Positions 9,323 through 19,802 of a stretch of DNA of 48,626 nucleotides are shown here, piece by piece. Made by a program: the position numbers and the translations under genes. The stretch covers positions 1-48,626 of the forward strand of contig DZDA01000008.1 of NCBI GenBank assembly GCA_022730375.1. The letters are read 5' to 3'. The DNA is from Thiomonas intermedia (GTDB lineage Bacteria > Pseudomonadota > Gammaproteobacteria > Burkholderiales > Burkholderiaceae_C). The notes under the pieces are model-generated. The model saw only the letters and a program-made list of their open reading frames with translations, was not told where the DNA came from and searched no databases. How positions within the stretch are numbered: the first letter of the stretch is position 1; each line of letters begins with the position of its first letter.

Positions 9323-12112
9323 TCAACTCAGCTTGCCGTGGCAATGCTTGTATTTCTTGCCGCTGCCGCAAGGGCAGGGATCGTTGCGACCGACCTTGGG
9401 GTAAGGATTCTCCGGTAGCGATGCAGCGGCGGCGCCACCTGCGACGGCCATGCCGGCCAGCGCCGCCTCGGTGCTGTCGAGCACTGAAATGCCGGATGCC
9501 GCATCGGCATGCTGGAAGTTGATGTGGATGCGCTGCGCCTGCTGCTCCATGTTCTCGGCGGCCTGTTCGGCCTGCTCCGGGCTTTGCACCTGCACGGTCA
9601 TCAGCACGCGGGTGACTTCGGACTTCACCGAATCGAGCATCATGCCAAATAGCTCGAACGCCTCGCGCTTGTATTCCTGCTTGGGCTGCTTTTGCGCATA
9701 ACCGCGCAGGTGGATGCCCTGGCGCAGATGATCGAGCGAGGACAGATGCTCGCGCCATTGCTGGTCGAGGGTCTGCAGCAGCACCACGCGCTCGAACTGG
9801 GCGAAGTTGTCGCGTCCGACCAGATCGACCTTGGTGGAGTAAGCGGTATCGGCGGCTTCGAGCACGCGCTCGAGCACGTCCTCATCGGTCATGTTCTCGT
9901 CAGACTCCAGCCACTCTTTGAGCGGCAGCTCGATCTGCCATTCATCGCGCAGCACTTTTTCGAGGCCGGGAATATCCCACTGCTCTTCCATGCTCTGCTC
10001 GGGCACATAGGCGCGCACCAGATCGGAGAAGGCGCCCTGGCGCAGTGAAGTGATCTGCTCGCTGACCTCGGTGGAGTCGAGCAGTTCATTGCGCTGCTGA
10101 TAGATGATTTTGCGCTGCTCGTTGGACACGTCGTCGTATTCGAGCAGTTGCTTACGGATGTCGAAGTTGCGCGCCTCCACCTTGCGCTGCGCGCTCTCGA
10201 TCGAGCGCGTGACCATGCCGGCTTCGATGGCCTCGCCCTCGGGCATCTTCAGCCGTTCCATGATGGCCTTGACCCGGTCGCCGGCGAAGATGCGCATCAG
10301 CGAGTCGTCGAGCGACAGATAGAAACGGGTGGAGCCAGGGTCGCCTTGCCGCCCGGAACGGCCGCGCAACTGGTTGTCCACACGGCGGCTCTCATGCCGC
10401 TCGGTGCCGATGATGTGCAGGCCGCCGGCCGAGAGCACCTTGTCGTGCAGCGATTCCCACTCGCTCTTGAGGGTGTGGATCTTGTCGGCTTTTTCCTCGT
10501 CCAAAACGTTGGGATCGGCCTCGATGATCTCGCACTGCTTTTCCACATTGCCGCCGAGCACGATGTCGGTGCCCCGACCGGCCATATTGGTGGCGATAGT
10601 GATCATGCCCGGACGTCCGGCCTGCGCCACGATTTCGGCTTCACGCGCGTGCTGCTTGGCGTTGAGCACCTGATGCGGCAGCTTTTTCTGCTGCAGCAGC
10701 ATCGAGAGTTTTTCGCTGCTCTCGATGGAGGTGGTGCCCACCAGCACCGGCTGGCCGCGCTCGTGACAGTCGCGGATGTCTTCGGCCACCGCCAGATCGC
10801 GCTCGTGCGCAGTCTTGTAAACCTTGTCCTGCGCATCCTTGCGGCGGATGGGCTTGTTGGTCGGGATGACCACGGTTTCGAGCTGGTAGATTTCCTGGAA
10901 CTCGAAGGCTTCGGTATCGGCCGTACCCGTCATGCCGCCGAGCTTGGCGTACATGCGGAAGTAGTTCTGGAAAGTGATCGAGGCCAGCGTCTGGTTCTCG
11001 CTCTGGATGTCCACGCCTTCCTTGGCTTCCACCGCCTGATGCAGCCCGTCGGACCAGCGGCGGCCCGCCATGATGCGGCCGGTGAACTCGTCCACGATGA
11101 TGACCTCGCCGTTCTGCACCACATAGTGCTGATCGCGGTGGTAGAGGTGATTGGCGCGCAGCGCCGCATACACATGGTGCATCAGCGCGATGTTGGCCGC
11201 GTCGTACAGCGTGGTGCCCGGGGGAATCAGCCCCATTTCGGTGAGAATGGCCTCGGCCTTCTCGTGGCCCGACTCGGTGAGAATCACCTGATGCGCTTTC
11301 TCATCGACGTTGAAATCGCCGGGCTTCTCCACACCCTTGCCGGTGATCGGGTCTTCTTCGCCGATCTGGCGCTCCAGACGCGGGACGATGACGTTGATCT
11401 TCTTGTACAGATCGGTGTTGTCGTCGGCCTGACCGGAGATGATCAGCGGCGTGCGCGCCTCGTCGATCAGGATGGAATCGACCTCGTCAATCAGCGCATA
11501 GTTCAAGCCGCGCTGCACCCGCTCGGCCGGCTCATACACCATGTTGTCGCGCAGATAATCGAAGCCGTACTCGTTGTTGGTGCCGTAGGTCACATCGGCA
11601 GCGTAGGCCGCCTGCTTCTCCGGCTTGGTCATATTGGGCAGGTTGATGCCCACAGTCAAACCGAGGAAGGTGTAGAGGCGGCTCATCCACTCGGCATCGC
11701 GCCGGGCCAGATAGTCATTCACCGTGACCACATGCACGCCCTTGCCTGAGAGCGCGTTGAGGTAAACCGGCAACGTGCCCACCAGGGTCTTGCCCTCGCC
11801 GGTACGCATTTCGCCGATCTTGCCGTAGTGAAGCGCCATGCCGCCAATCATCTGCACATCGAAGTGGCGCATCTTCAGCGCCCGCTTGCCCCCTTCGCGC
11901 ACCACGGCAAATGCCTCGGGTAGCAGATCGTCCAGACTGCGGCCATTTTCGACTTGCTGGCGAAACTCGGCGGTCTTGGCCTTGAGTTCATCATCGCTGA
12001 GTTTTTCGAATTGCGGTTCCAGGGCGTTGATGCGCTCGACCACGCGCCGGTACTGGCGCAGCAAACGTTCGTTGCGGCTGCCGAACAGACTGGTGAGGAA
12101 TTTGACTGGCAT
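9323..12112 (-). CDS. secA: Preprotein translocase ATPase SecA
   Basis: The motor ATPase that drives unfolded preproteins through SecYEG. The 929-residue protein starts [18 protein letters not shown] and has Walker A MRTGEGKT (102-109), the DEAD-motor segment [15 protein letters not shown], the MAGRGTDI motif and a C-terminal zinc/SecB-binding tail with [14 protein letters not shown]. Length is close to the betaproteobacterial norm. I chose ATG 12112 because the longer frame upstream has no family similarity. No secM-like gene precedes it. Confidence 0.97.
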   Translation of the reverse strand: MPVKFLTSLFGSRNERLLRQYRRVVERINALEPQFEKLSDDELKAKTAEFRQQVENGRSLDDLLPEAFAVVREGGKRALKMRHFDVQMIGGMALHYGKIGEMRTGEGKTLVGTLPVYLNALSGKGVHVVTVNDYLARRDAEWMSRLYTFLGLTVGINLPNMTKPEKQAAYAADVTYGTNNEYGFDYLRDNMVYEPAERVQRGLNYALIDEVDSILIDEARTPLIISGQADDNTDLYKKINVIVPRLERQIGEEDPITGKGVEKPGDFNVDEKAHQVILTESGHEKAEAILTEMGLIPPGTTLYDAANIALMHHVYAALRANHLYHRDQHYVVQNGEVIIVDEFTGRIMAGRRWSDGLHQAVEAKEGVDIQSENQTLASITFQNYFRMYAKLGGMTGTADTEAFEFQEIYQLETVVIPTNKPIRRKDAQDKVYKTAHERDLAVAEDIRDCHERGQPVLVGTTSIESSEKLSMLLQQKKLPHQVLNAKQHAREAEIVAQAGRPGMITIATNMAGRGTDIVLGGNVEKQCEIIEADPNVLDEEKADKIHTLKSEWESLHDKVLSAGGLHIIGTERHESRRVDNQLRGRSGRQGDPGSTRFYLSLDDSLMRIFAGDRVKAIMERLKMPEGEAIEAGMVTRSIESAQRKVEARNFDIRKQLLEYDDVSNEQRKIIYQQRNELLDSTEVSEQITSLRQGAFSDLVRAYVPEQSMEEQWDIPGLEKVLRDEWQIELPLKEWLESDENMTDEDVLERVLEAADTAYSTKVDLVGRDNFAQFERVVLLQTLDQQWREHLSSLDHLRQGIHLRGYAQKQPKQEYKREAFELFGMMLDSVKSEVTRVLMTVQVQSPEQAEQAAENMEQQAQRIHINFQHADAASGISVLDSTEAALAGMAVAGGAAAASLPENPYPKVGRNDPCPCGSGKKYKHCHGKLS

Positions 12113-12285
12113 GGGAAGGCGGACTCCAGGCCCGCAGTCTTTGAGTGTGGTTTTGAGGGAAGGCCGCAGCGACAGACACACGCCCGACTTTCCGAGAACA
12201 TTTCATTGTATGCGTGCGTTTTTACCGTCCGCAGGCTGGCACAATGGGGGTGGACTCCAGGATTTCCAGTCTGTTCCCTCTGCCC

Positions 12286-12726
12286 ATGCCTACCCAACGT
12301 CCATCCGCCGCCGTGTCGTCGGCGCCTTTCATCCAGAAAGGCGCCGCATCGTTATCGGCCTGGGCGCGCCTTTCTCCCCCCATAGCCGCGCTGCGCGACG
12401 CCGCCACGCTTTCGCACCAGATGTGGCAATCCGCCCGTCCGCTGCTGCCCCCGGCTTTGCTGGACGGCGTGCAGGCGGGGCGCTGGCAGGACGGGGTGTG
12501 GAGCCTGACCGCCAGTTCGAGCGCGGTGGCCGCCAAGCTCAGTCAGTTCAAGCCGACCCTGCTGCGGCACTTGCAAGACCGCGGCTTCGCCCTGCGCGAC
12601 ATGCGCATCCGGGTGCAGCCGCAGGGAGAGCGTGGGCCGCAGACGGCGCCGACAGCGACCAAGCCGCCCTCATGCCCGGCTGAGGTCAAGGCAAGGCTGC
12701 GTCAACTGCTTGAACAGGCCGACTGA
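12286..12726 (+). CDS. DUF721 domain protein, DciA-like
   Basis: The 146-residue product has a central region, LSAWARLSPPIAALRDAATL to LRDMRIRVQP, that fits the DUF721 family, whose member DciA recruits and loads the replicative helicase. The flanks are low-complexity and alanine/proline rich. The start is uncertain: ATG 12286 is preferred because the ATG at 12244 overlaps a possible -10 element CACAAT (12240-12245), but neither has a strong ribosome-binding site. The gene is divergent from secA and convergent with lpxC, whose stop is 6 bases away. Confidence 0.65.
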   Translation: MPTQRPSAAVSSAPFIQKGAASLSAWARLSPPIAALRDAATLSHQMWQSARPLLPPALLDGVQAGRWQDGVWSLTASSSAVAAKLSQFKPTLLRHLQDRGFALRDMRIRVQPQGERGPQTAPTATKPPSCPAEVKARLRQLLEQAD

Positions 12727-12732
12727 ACGCCG

Positions 12733-13659
12733 TCAAAAAGCGAAGGTGGGAACGGCGCGAAAACCCGCCGGGGCGCGAGTGGCGTCTTCAAAGCTGACGA
12801 TCTCGTAGCTGGACTCATCGGCAAAGAGTTCGCGCAGCAGCAGATTGTTGACCATGTGGCCGCTGCGAAAGGCGCTGTACGCGCCGATCAGCGCCTTGCC
12901 CGCCACGTACAGATCGCCGATGGCATCGAGCGTTTTGTGTTTGACGAACTCATCGTCGAAGCGCAGACCTTCCTGGTTGAGCACGCGGTATTCGTCCATG
13001 ACGATGGCGTTTTCCATGCTGCCGCCCAGCGCCAGGCCGTTGCTGCGCAGGGTTTCGACATCGCGCATGAAGCCGAAGGTGCGGGCCCGGGCGATGTCTT
13101 TCACATACGAGTCGCGCCCCAGATCGAACACGGTGGACTGCGCGGTCTGATCGACGGCGGGGTGATCGAAATCGATGTCGAAACTCAGCTTGAAGCCGTC
13201 GTAGGGCTCCAGCCGCGCCCATTTCTGGTCGCTGCCCTGCCCCAGCCGCAATTCAACGGGTTTACGCACCCGGATGAATCTTTTCGGTGCGTTTTGCAGC
13301 GCGATACCTGCCGATTGCAGCAAATAAACGAACGAAGACGCCGAGCCGTCGAGTATGGGGATTTCTTCGGCGGTGACGTCGATATACAGATTGTCGATCC
13401 CCAGACCGGAGCAGGCTGACAGCAGATGCTCAACGGTGTGGATCTTCACGTCATCGCGCCCCAGCGTGGTCGCCATGCGCGTATCCACCACGGCAAACGG
13501 ACTCAGCGGAATTTCGACCGGCTCGCTCAGATCGGTACGGGTGAAGACGATGCCCGTATCGGGCGGGGCGGGGCGCAGGGTGAGCTCCACCCGCTCACTG
13601 CTGTGCAGACCCACGCCGACAGCGCGGTTTACGGATTGGATGGTGCGTTGCGCCAACAT
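12733..13659 (-). CDS. lpxC: UDP-3-O-acyl-N-acetylglucosamine deacetylase LpxC
   Basis: A zinc amidase that catalyses the committed step of lipid A synthesis. The 308-residue product has the zinc and catalytic residues in place: VEHLLSAC (E77, H78), [10 protein letters not shown] (H241, D245) and SGHMVNN (H268). It is the last gene of the dcw cluster, 323 bases after ftsZ, a common position in proteobacteria. The start [10 protein letters not shown] is canonical, though no strong ribosome-binding site precedes it. The larger spacing suggests its own promoter as well as readthrough. Confidence 0.97.
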   Translation of the reverse strand: MLAQRTIQSVNRAVGVGLHSSERVELTLRPAPPDTGIVFTRTDLSEPVEIPLSPFAVVDTRMATTLGRDDVKIHTVEHLLSACSGLGIDNLYIDVTAEEIPILDGSASSFVYLLQSAGIALQNAPKRFIRVRKPVELRLGQGSDQKWARLEPYDGFKLSFDIDFDHPAVDQTAQSTVFDLGRDSYVKDIARARTFGFMRDVETLRSNGLALGGSMENAIVMDEYRVLNQEGLRFDDEFVKHKTLDAIGDLYVAGKALIGAYSAFRSGHMVNNLLLRELFADESSYEIVSFEDATRAPAGFRAVPTFAF

Positions 13660-13763
13660 GTCAATAACTTATGAGAACTCTAAATTTGATTGCGAGATGC
13701 TATGCATTCTAGGCGCCAAGCCTGAATTCTGCTGACGACCCTAAAGGAGCACCGAGGCGCCTT

Positions 13764-13802
13764 TTGCCCGCGTTTTTAGCCTGCGTTGTTGGCCCGCGTT
13801 GC
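13764..13802. repeat. Three tandem 13-bp repeats in the ftsZ-lpxC interval
   Basis: On the plus strand TTGCCCGCGTTTT, TAGCCTGCGTTGT and TGGCCCGCGTTGC follow one another without gaps; the third unit runs into the hairpin at 13796. They lie in the 323-bp gap between ftsZ and lpxC. No function is evident. Confidence 0.6.
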
Positions 13803-13843
13803 TGGCCCTGACAGGGAGGTGATCTGTCAGGGCGCGGCAACGC
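13796..13843 (-). other. Long hairpin between ftsZ and lpxC with an anti-Shine-Dalgarno-like loop
   Basis: CCCTGACAG (13806-13814) pairs perfectly with CTGTCAGGG (13824-13832), and outer arms GCGTTGC and GCAACGC extend the stem with small internal loops. Read in the direction of ftsZ-lpxC transcription the loop is ATCACCTCC, the same as the 3' tail of 16S rRNA. No run of T follows, so it is not a standard terminator. A processing site or translational element is possible. Confidence 0.5.
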
Positions 13844-13982
13844 CTCGGCTCCTGCGCGGCGGCGACAAACCCATGCGGAGTCGGGTCACTCCGTCGGGGG
13901 GACGGGCAGGCCCTGCGGTACGGCCCATGCCGCCACAGTGCATCGCCGCGTCCCGTCACCGGGCGCGTTTTCGAAGAAAGGT

Positions 13983-15170
13983 TCAGTCCGCCTGCTTGCG
14001 CAGGAAAGCCGGAATTTCCATTTCTTCCATACCGCTTTGCATCAGCGCGTTCACATGCGCCGACGGTGCGCCGCGACCGCTGCGCCAGATCGCCGGGCTT
14101 TGATACGGGTCCGCGCCGGCTTGGCCGCCATAGCCCTGCGTGCGCAGCGGCATGTTGTCGGTGCCGGTGCGGATGATGGTGAGTTCCGGCGCGGCCTTTT
14201 CAGCCTTGCCGCACAAGCCCGTAGCCAGCACAGTGACGCGCAGCGAATCGCCCATGGTCGGATCGTTGACCGTGCCGAAAATGATGTTGGCTTCCGGCGA
14301 GGCATAGGCGCGGATGGCGTTCATCGCCTCGCGCGTCTCGCCCAGGCGCAGCGAGTCGTCGGCGGTGATGTTCACCAGCACGCCCTTGGCGCCCGAGAGA
14401 TCGACACCGTCGAGCAGCGGACAGACCACAGCCTGCTCGGCTGCCAGACGGGCGCGGTCGGGGCCGCTGGCCACCGCGGTGCCCATCATCGCCTTGCCCG
14501 GCTCGCCCATCACGCTCTTCACGTCCTCGAAGTCGGCGTTGATCAGACCCGGCACATTGATGATCTCGGCAATGCCGCCCGTGGCGTTCTTCAGCACGTC
14601 ATTGGCCTTGCCGAAGGCCTCTTTCTGGCTGATGTCGTCGCCATACACCTCCAGCAGCTTTTCGTTGAGCACGACGATGAGCGAATCGACATTGGCCTCC
14701 AGCTCGGCCAGGCCTTGCTCGGCGTTAGTCATGCGTTTGGAGCCCTCAAAGTCGAACGGGCGCGTCACCACGGCCACCGTGAGGATGCCCATTTCGCGGG
14801 CGATCTTGGCGATCACCGGCGCGGCGCCGGTACCGGTGCCGCCGCCCATGCCGGCCGTGATGAACAGCATGTGCGCGCCTTCGAGCGCATCGCGAATCTG
14901 GCCGCGCGCCTGATCCGCCGCCTCGCGCCCGACCACCGGCTTGCCGCCAGCACCCAGCCCCGTCTTGCCCAGTTGCAGGAACTGATGCGCTCCGGAGGTC
15001 TTGAGCGCCTGGGCATCGGTGTTGGCGCAGATGAACTCCACCCCGCGCACGCCCGAGGCGATCATGTGTTCGACCGCGTTGCCGCCGCCGCCGCCAACAC
15101 CGATTACCCTGATGTTGGTTCCCTGGTTGAACGCGCTTTGGGCGTCGTTCTCGATCATTTCAAAAGCCAT
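13983..15170 (-). CDS. ftsZ: Cell division protein FtsZ
   Basis: The tubulin-like GTPase that forms the Z-ring. The 395-residue protein has the N-terminal glycine loop VIGVGGGGGNAV, the tubulin signature GGGTGTG (109-115), the T7 loop region NADFEDVKSV and a short linker ending in MEIPAFLRKQ, the conserved peptide that binds FtsA, ZipA and ZapD. The start has an excellent ribosome-binding site, GGAGGTG. It follows ftsA by 97 bases, enough room for an internal promoter or processing site. Confidence 0.98.
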   Translation of the reverse strand: MAFEMIENDAQSAFNQGTNIRVIGVGGGGGNAVEHMIASGVRGVEFICANTDAQALKTSGAHQFLQLGKTGLGAGGKPVVGREAADQARGQIRDALEGAHMLFITAGMGGGTGTGAAPVIAKIAREMGILTVAVVTRPFDFEGSKRMTNAEQGLAELEANVDSLIVVLNEKLLEVYGDDISQKEAFGKANDVLKNATGGIAEIINVPGLINADFEDVKSVMGEPGKAMMGTAVASGPDRARLAAEQAVVCPLLDGVDLSGAKGVLVNITADDSLRLGETREAMNAIRAYASPEANIIFGTVNDPTMGDSLRVTVLATGLCGKAEKAAPELTIIRTGTDNMPLRTQGYGGQAGADPYQSPAIWRSGRGAPSAHVNALMQSGMEEMEIPAFLRKQAD

Positions 15171-15267
15171 GTCACACCTCCGTTAAAAACCGGCTGACGC
15201 ACCCTACGCCCGCCGAACACACTCTGCGCGACCGCACCCGGACCCTCCGGGCGCCGCCCCGCAGAAC

Positions 15268-16512
15268 TCAAAAATTCCCTGCAAACCACTCGCGCAAACG
15301 TCCCAGCGAGCCCTTGACCGAACTGCTCTTCTGCGCAATGCGCGCGCCGCGTTGCCGCTGGTGCAAGGCTTCGGCCAACAGTCCCATGACCGTCGCCATG
15401 CGCGGATTGCGCACCATGTCGGCCAGCGGGCCGGTGTAGCTGGGCGCGCCCACGCGCACCGGCTTGAGAAAAATGTCTTCCGCCAGTTCGACCATGCCGG
15501 GCATCTGCGCCGAACCGCCGCAGAGCACCACGCCGGAAGACAGCACATCCTCGAAGTGGGAATCGCGAATGACCTGCTGCGCCAGCGCGAAGATTTCTTC
15601 GGTACGCGGCTCGATCACGCTGGCGAGCACCTGACGCGACAGCATGCGCGGCCCGCGGTCGCCCAGCCCCGGCACCTCCAGCGTCTCTTCCGGGTTGGCC
15701 AGCACCTGCTTGGCGATGCCGTGCTCGATCTTGATGTCTTCGGCGTCGCGCGTGGGCGTACGCAGGGCCATCGCGATGTCGCTGGTGACCAGCTCGCCGG
15801 CCACCGGAATGATGGCGGTATGGCGGATGGCGCCCCCGGTGTAGATGGCGATGTCGGTCACGCCGGCGCCGATGTCCACCACCGCCACGCCGAGTTCCTT
15901 CTCGTCCTCGGTGAGCACGGCGTGGCTCGACGCCAGCGGATGCAGCACCAGTTGCTCGACCTCCAGGCCGCAGCGACGCACGCACTTCATCACGTTCTCG
16001 GCCGCGGTCTGCGCCCCGGTGACGATGTGCACGTTCACCTCCAGGCGAACCCCGCTCATGCCCACCGGCTCTTTCACTTCCTGGCCATCGATGATGAACT
16101 CCTGCGGCTCGACCAGCAGCAGCCGCTGATCCGCCGGAATGTTCACCGCCTTGGCGGTTTCGATCACGCGGGTGACGTCGGCCTGCGTGACTTCGCGATC
16201 CTTGATGGCCACCATGCCCTGCGAGTTCTGCCCGCGGATATGGCTGCCGGTGATGCCGGTGATCACATGAGTAATCTTGCAATCGGCCATCAGCTCGGCT
16301 TCCTTGAGCGCGGCCTGGATGGATTGCACCGTCGCCTCGATGTCCACCACCACCCCGCGGCGCATGCCCGCGGTCGGCGCCTGGCCCATGCCGACGATCT
16401 TGAAACCCGCCGCCGGGTTGTCGCGATCGGCCAGCATTTCGGCAACCACCACCAGCACTTTGGAGGTGCCGATGTCCAGCGCCACCACCAGATCCTTGTA
16501 GTCCTTGGCCAT
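15268..16512 (-). CDS. ftsA: Cell division protein FtsA
   Basis: The actin-like membrane tether of FtsZ. The 414-residue protein starts MAKDYKDLVVALDIGTSKV, the phosphate-1 motif of the actin/Hsp70 fold, has VVDIGAGVTDIAIY (phosphate 2) and GVVLCGGSAQMPG (adenosine motif), and ends in a basic amphipathic helix, LGRLREWFAGNF, the membrane-targeting sequence. The start lies 1 base after the ftsQ stop, so translation is probably coupled. Confidence 0.97.
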   Translation of the reverse strand: MAKDYKDLVVALDIGTSKVLVVVAEMLADRDNPAAGFKIVGMGQAPTAGMRRGVVVDIEATVQSIQAALKEAELMADCKITHVITGITGSHIRGQNSQGMVAIKDREVTQADVTRVIETAKAVNIPADQRLLLVEPQEFIIDGQEVKEPVGMSGVRLEVNVHIVTGAQTAAENVMKCVRRCGLEVEQLVLHPLASSHAVLTEDEKELGVAVVDIGAGVTDIAIYTGGAIRHTAIIPVAGELVTSDIAMALRTPTRDAEDIKIEHGIAKQVLANPEETLEVPGLGDRGPRMLSRQVLASVIEPRTEEIFALAQQVIRDSHFEDVLSSGVVLCGGSAQMPGMVELAEDIFLKPVRVGAPSYTGPLADMVRNPRMATVMGLLAEALHQRQRGARIAQKSSSVKGSLGRLREWFAGNF

Positions 16513-16513
16513 G

Positions 16514-17332
16514 TCAGTCTTTCCTCCCCGCGAGTTGCGGTGTCTTGTTCGTTGTCTTGTTCATGCCCGGCAGATCCACACCTTGCAGATGCACGGCGAA
16601 ACCGTTGGGATAGCGCAGATCGACACTGTCGATGGACCGCCCATAGCGGGCTTCGAGCTGTGGCAACAGGGTCATGAACTGTTTGAGGCGGGTCTGCGTC
16701 GCCGCGCTGTCGGGCGCACTGCCCAGGTCGATGCGCAGGCCAGAGCGGGTCTGCACGCTCCAGTTGCCGCCGCTGCCTTGCGCCAGGGTGGCGACGGTCT
16801 GATGAAATTCCTGCATCAAGGGCTGCAAGGTCTGGCTCATCTGCAAGACCTGCGCGCTGGTTCCCACCGGGCCACTGAACTGCGGCAGACCCAGCCCCTG
16901 GACTTCGCCGAGGTTGGCGGTGAACGCCTGCCCCTGCGCGTTGACCAGTTGCGGCGCGCTGCCCGGCTCGCGCCAGATGGCCACCGGCTGCTGCGCCTGC
17001 AGCGTGACGGCCAGTTGCATCGGCCACAGCCGCTGCACCACAGCGGTACGCACCCACGGCAGGCTCTCGAACACTCTCTGCGCCTGCACAAGATTGATGG
17101 TGAGGAAATTGCCCCGCAATTGCGGCAAGGCCTCGGCCCGCACCGTCACCGGGCTGATGCGCTGCAGGTCGCCCTGAAGCCGCACTGCGCGGATGTCCCA
17201 CCAGTTGCGCTGCATCAGCCAGTGCCCGGCGACGAACAGGCAGCCAAGCGCCACCAGCCAGAACAGGGCACGCGAGGTGCCTTGCATCAGGCGGATGTCG
17301 AGCGGGAGTTCGCGCGGGGCGTAGCTGCTCAT
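16514..17332 (-). CDS. ftsQ: Cell division protein FtsQ
   Basis: A bitopic division protein that links early and late divisome proteins through FtsB and FtsL. The 272-residue product has a short cytoplasmic tail, one transmembrane helix (about 21-42, [15 protein letters not shown]), a POTRA domain beginning [18 protein letters not shown] and a beta domain. The start overlaps the ddl stop (ATGA). Its ribosome-binding site AGGAG (17343-17339) directly abuts the stem of a repeat hairpin in the end of ddl, which could affect translation. Confidence 0.94.
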   Translation of the reverse strand: MSSYAPRELPLDIRLMQGTSRALFWLVALGCLFVAGHWLMQRNWWDIRAVRLQGDLQRISPVTVRAEALPQLRGNFLTINLVQAQRVFESLPWVRTAVVQRLWPMQLAVTLQAQQPVAIWREPGSAPQLVNAQGQAFTANLGEVQGLGLPQFSGPVGTSAQVLQMSQTLQPLMQEFHQTVATLAQGSGGNWSVQTRSGLRIDLGSAPDSAATQTRLKQFMTLLPQLEARYGRSIDSVDLRYPNGFAVHLQGVDLPGMNKTTNKTPQLAGRKD

Positions 17333-18387
17333 CGGTCGCTCCTCCCGCCGCCGCCGGGCCGCCCCAAGGCGGCGGGCGCCCCCTCGGGGGGCAGCGCAGG
17401 CGAAGCCGCAGCGTGGGGGTCAACAGCCTTATGCGGTTGATCGAGCGCCGCCATGCTGAGGATGAGCAGGCACAGATCGGCGTATTCCAGCCCGGCCACG
17501 CGCGCGGCCATGGGCACCAGCGAATGCGAGGTCATGCCGGGCGAGGTGTTGATCTCCAGCAGGAAGGGCTGGCGGTCGGTCGCGCGAATCATGACGTCGG
17601 CCCGCGCCCAGCCGCGGCAGCCCAGCGTGCGATAGCTGCGCAAGACCAGATCCTGAATGCGCGCTTCTTCGTCGGCAGGCAATTCGCTTGGGCAGATATA
17701 GCGGGTGTCGTCGCTGAAATACTTGTGTTCGTAGTCGTAGTTGCCGCCGGGGGCGACGATGCGGATGAGCGGCAGCGCCCGCGCCTGATCGCCCGCGCCG
17801 ATCACCGCGCAGGTCACTTCGTCGCCCTCGATGAACTGCTCCACCAGCACCCGGCTGTCGAAGCGTGCGGCTTCGAGATAGGCGGCTTGCACTTCGGCCT
17901 CGCTGTCGGCGCGCTTGAGACCCAGCGTGGAGCCTTCATGCGTAGCCTTGAAAATCAGCGGAAAGCCCAGATCGGCCGCAGCCGCTCGGGCCTCGATGAG
18001 CGTGCCCACCTCGCGCCATTTGGGTGTGGACAGGTTCTCAAAATGCCACAGCCGCTTGGTCATGACCTTGTCGATCGCCAGGGCCGAGGCCAGCACGCCC
18101 GGCCCGGTGTAGGGAATGCCGAGCAGTTCCAGCGCGCCCTGCACCGTTCCGTCCTCCCCCCAGCGGCCATGCAGATTGATGAACGCGCGCTGCGCGCCAA
18201 ACGACTTGAGCGCAGCCAGGTCGTCCACCGACGGATCGAAAGCAAAGGCATCGACCCCGCGCGACTGCAGCGCCGCCAGCACGCCCTTGCCCGACATCAG
18301 CGACACCTCGCGCTCGGCGGAAAGCCCGCCCATGAGCACCGCGACGCGGCCCAGACCGCGCGGATCGATCTGGGGCCATGTCGTCAT
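17329..18387 (-). CDS. ddl: D-alanine--D-alanine ligase, with a repeat-encoded C-terminal tail
   Basis: Makes the D-Ala-D-Ala dipeptide for the peptidoglycan stem. The 352-residue ATP-grasp protein has [26 protein letters not shown], the ATP-grasp segment [11 protein letters not shown] and [13 protein letters not shown] with the metal-binding N. Family proteins normally end near [12 protein letters not shown]; here about 35 further residues ([12 protein letters not shown]...GRPGGGG) are encoded by the repeat at 17344-17421. This tail is unlikely to be catalytic. The start overlaps the murC stop (ATGA). Confidence 0.95.
   Translation of the reverse strand: MTTWPQIDPRGLGRVAVLMGGLSAEREVSLMSGKGVLAALQSRGVDAFAFDPSVDDLAALKSFGAQRAFINLHGRWGEDGTVQGALELLGIPYTGPGVLASALAIDKVMTKRLWHFENLSTPKWREVGTLIEARAAAADLGFPLIFKATHEGSTLGLKRADSEAEVQAAYLEAARFDSRVLVEQFIEGDEVTCAVIGAGDQARALPLIRIVAPGGNYDYEHKYFSDDTRYICPSELPADEEARIQDLVLRSYRTLGCRGWARADVMIRATDRQPFLLEINTSPGMTSHSLVPMAARVAGLEYADLCLLILSMAALDQPHKAVDPHAAASPALPPEGAPAALGRPGGGGRSDR
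17344..17421 (+). repeat. Constant-loop/variable-stem repeat, copy 1 (end of ddl)
   Basis: CCCGCCGCC (17344-17352) pairs perfectly with GGCGGCGGG (17368-17376) around a 15-nt loop, GCCGGGCCGCCCCAA. A CCCCC-TC-GGGGG hairpin follows, then a GC-rich tail ending TGGGGGTC. The loop is shared with copies at 20914, 22855 and 48575, while the stem sequence differs. It lies in frame in the 3' end of ddl and directly next to the ftsQ ribosome-binding site. Confidence 0.85.
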
Positions 18388-19802
18388 TTCGCGTCTCCCT
18401 CAGTGCCGCCCGCCAGCGCTGCCACTTGAGCGGCCACGACGCCGATGGAACCTGCCCCCATGCAGATCAGCACGTCGCCCTCGCGCGCCATCTCCAGAAT
18501 GGCTTGCGGCATATCGGCCACGGCTTCGACGAACACCGGCTCGGTCTTGCCAGCCACGCGCACCGCACGCGCCAGGCTGCGGCCGTCAGCCGCCACCAGC
18601 GGGGCTTCACCGGCGGCGTACACCTCGGCCAGCAGCACCGCGTCGGCATCGCCGAGCACTTTCACAAAATCTTCAAACAGATCGCGGGTGCGGGTGTAGC
18701 GATGCGGCTGGAAGGCGAGCACCAGCCGCCGCCCCGGAAAGGCGCCGCGGGCCGCCGCCAGCGTGGCGGCCATTTCAACCGGATGGTGGCCGTAATCGTC
18801 GATCAGGGTGAAGCGCCCGCCGTGGCGAGCCGCCACTTCGCCATAGCGCTGGAAGCGCCGCCCCACGCCGGTAAACCCGGCCAGCGCCCGCTGGATGGCG
18901 GCGTCGTCCACGTTCAGTTCGGTGGCCACGGCGATGGCCGCCAGCGCGTTCTGCACGTTGTGCCGCCCCGGCAGGTTCAGCGTGACGGACAGCGGCGGCA
19001 GTTGCACGCCGTTGCGACGCAGCACGGTGAAGTGCATCTGCGCGCCCTCGGCCCGCACGTCGATGGCGCGCACCTGCGCGTCTTCGGCGAAGCCGTAGCT
19101 GGTGATGGGCTTGGAAACAAACGGCATGATGCCGCGCACCGCAGCGTCGTCCACGCACAGCACCGCGGCGCCATAGAACGGCAGCCGGGCGATGAAATCG
19201 ACGAAGGCATGGCGCAACCGGGCCGGGTCGTGGCCGTAGGTGTCCATGTGGTCGGCGTCGATATTGGTGACCACGGCCATGACCGGCAGCAGGTTGAGGA
19301 AAGAGGCGTCGGATTCGTCGGCCTCGACCACGATGTACTCGCCCTGCCCGAGCTTGGCATTGACCCCGGCGCTGTTGAGCCTGCCGCCGATCACGAAGGT
19401 CGGATCGAGCCCGCCCTCGGCCAGCACGCTGGCGACCAGACTGGTGGTGGTGGTCTTGCCATGCGTACCCGCAATCGCAATGCCGCGCTTCAGGCGCATC
19501 AACTCGGCCAGCATGACCGCGCGCGGCACCACCGGAATGTGGCGCGCACGCGCTGCGAGCACCTCGGGGTTGTCGGCACGCACGGCGGTGGAAATGACCA
19601 CGGCATCGGCATCCTGCACTTGAGCCGCGTCGTGCCCGATGGCCACGCGCAGGCCCAGCTCGCGCAGTCGGCGCACGGTGGCGCTCTCGTTCAGATCCGA
19701 GCCGCTGATGGCATAGCCCAGGTTGTGCAGCACCTCGGCGATACCGCTCATGCCGGCGCCGCCTATGCCGACGAAATGAATTTTGCGAATGGCGTGTTTC
19801 AT
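18384..19802 (-). CDS. murC: UDP-N-acetylmuramate--L-alanine ligase MurC
   Basis: Adds L-alanine to UDP-MurNAc, the first amino acid of the stem peptide. The 472-residue protein has the N-terminal Rossmann motif [15 protein letters not shown], the ATP loop GTHGKTT (112-118), DESDASFL, and [13 protein letters not shown] and DDYGHHP in the central and C-terminal domains. It overlaps murG upstream and ddl downstream by four bases each (ATGA), so translation of the three is probably coupled. Confidence 0.97.
   Translation of the reverse strand: MKHAIRKIHFVGIGGAGMSGIAEVLHNLGYAISGSDLNESATVRRLRELGLRVAIGHDAAQVQDADAVVISTAVRADNPEVLAARARHIPVVPRAVMLAELMRLKRGIAIAGTHGKTTTTSLVASVLAEGGLDPTFVIGGRLNSAGVNAKLGQGEYIVVEADESDASFLNLLPVMAVVTNIDADHMDTYGHDPARLRHAFVDFIARLPFYGAAVLCVDDAAVRGIMPFVSKPITSYGFAEDAQVRAIDVRAEGAQMHFTVLRRNGVQLPPLSVTLNLPGRHNVQNALAAIAVATELNVDDAAIQRALAGFTGVGRRFQRYGEVAARHGGRFTLIDDYGHHPVEMAATLAAARGAFPGRRLVLAFQPHRYTRTRDLFEDFVKVLGDADAVLLAEVYAAGEAPLVAADGRSLARAVRVAGKTEPVFVEAVADMPQAILEMAREGDVLICMGAGSIGVVAAQVAALAGGTEGDAK

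Noticed and set aside
12244-12285. ATG 12244 as the start of the DUF721 gene
   Set aside because: It overlaps a CACAAT element that looks like a -10 hexamer, and the added residues resemble no family member.
13741-13959. 72-codon frame between ftsZ and lpxC on the minus strand
   Set aside because: No ribosome-binding site, arginine-rich low-complexity translation, and it overlaps the hairpin and tandem repeats.
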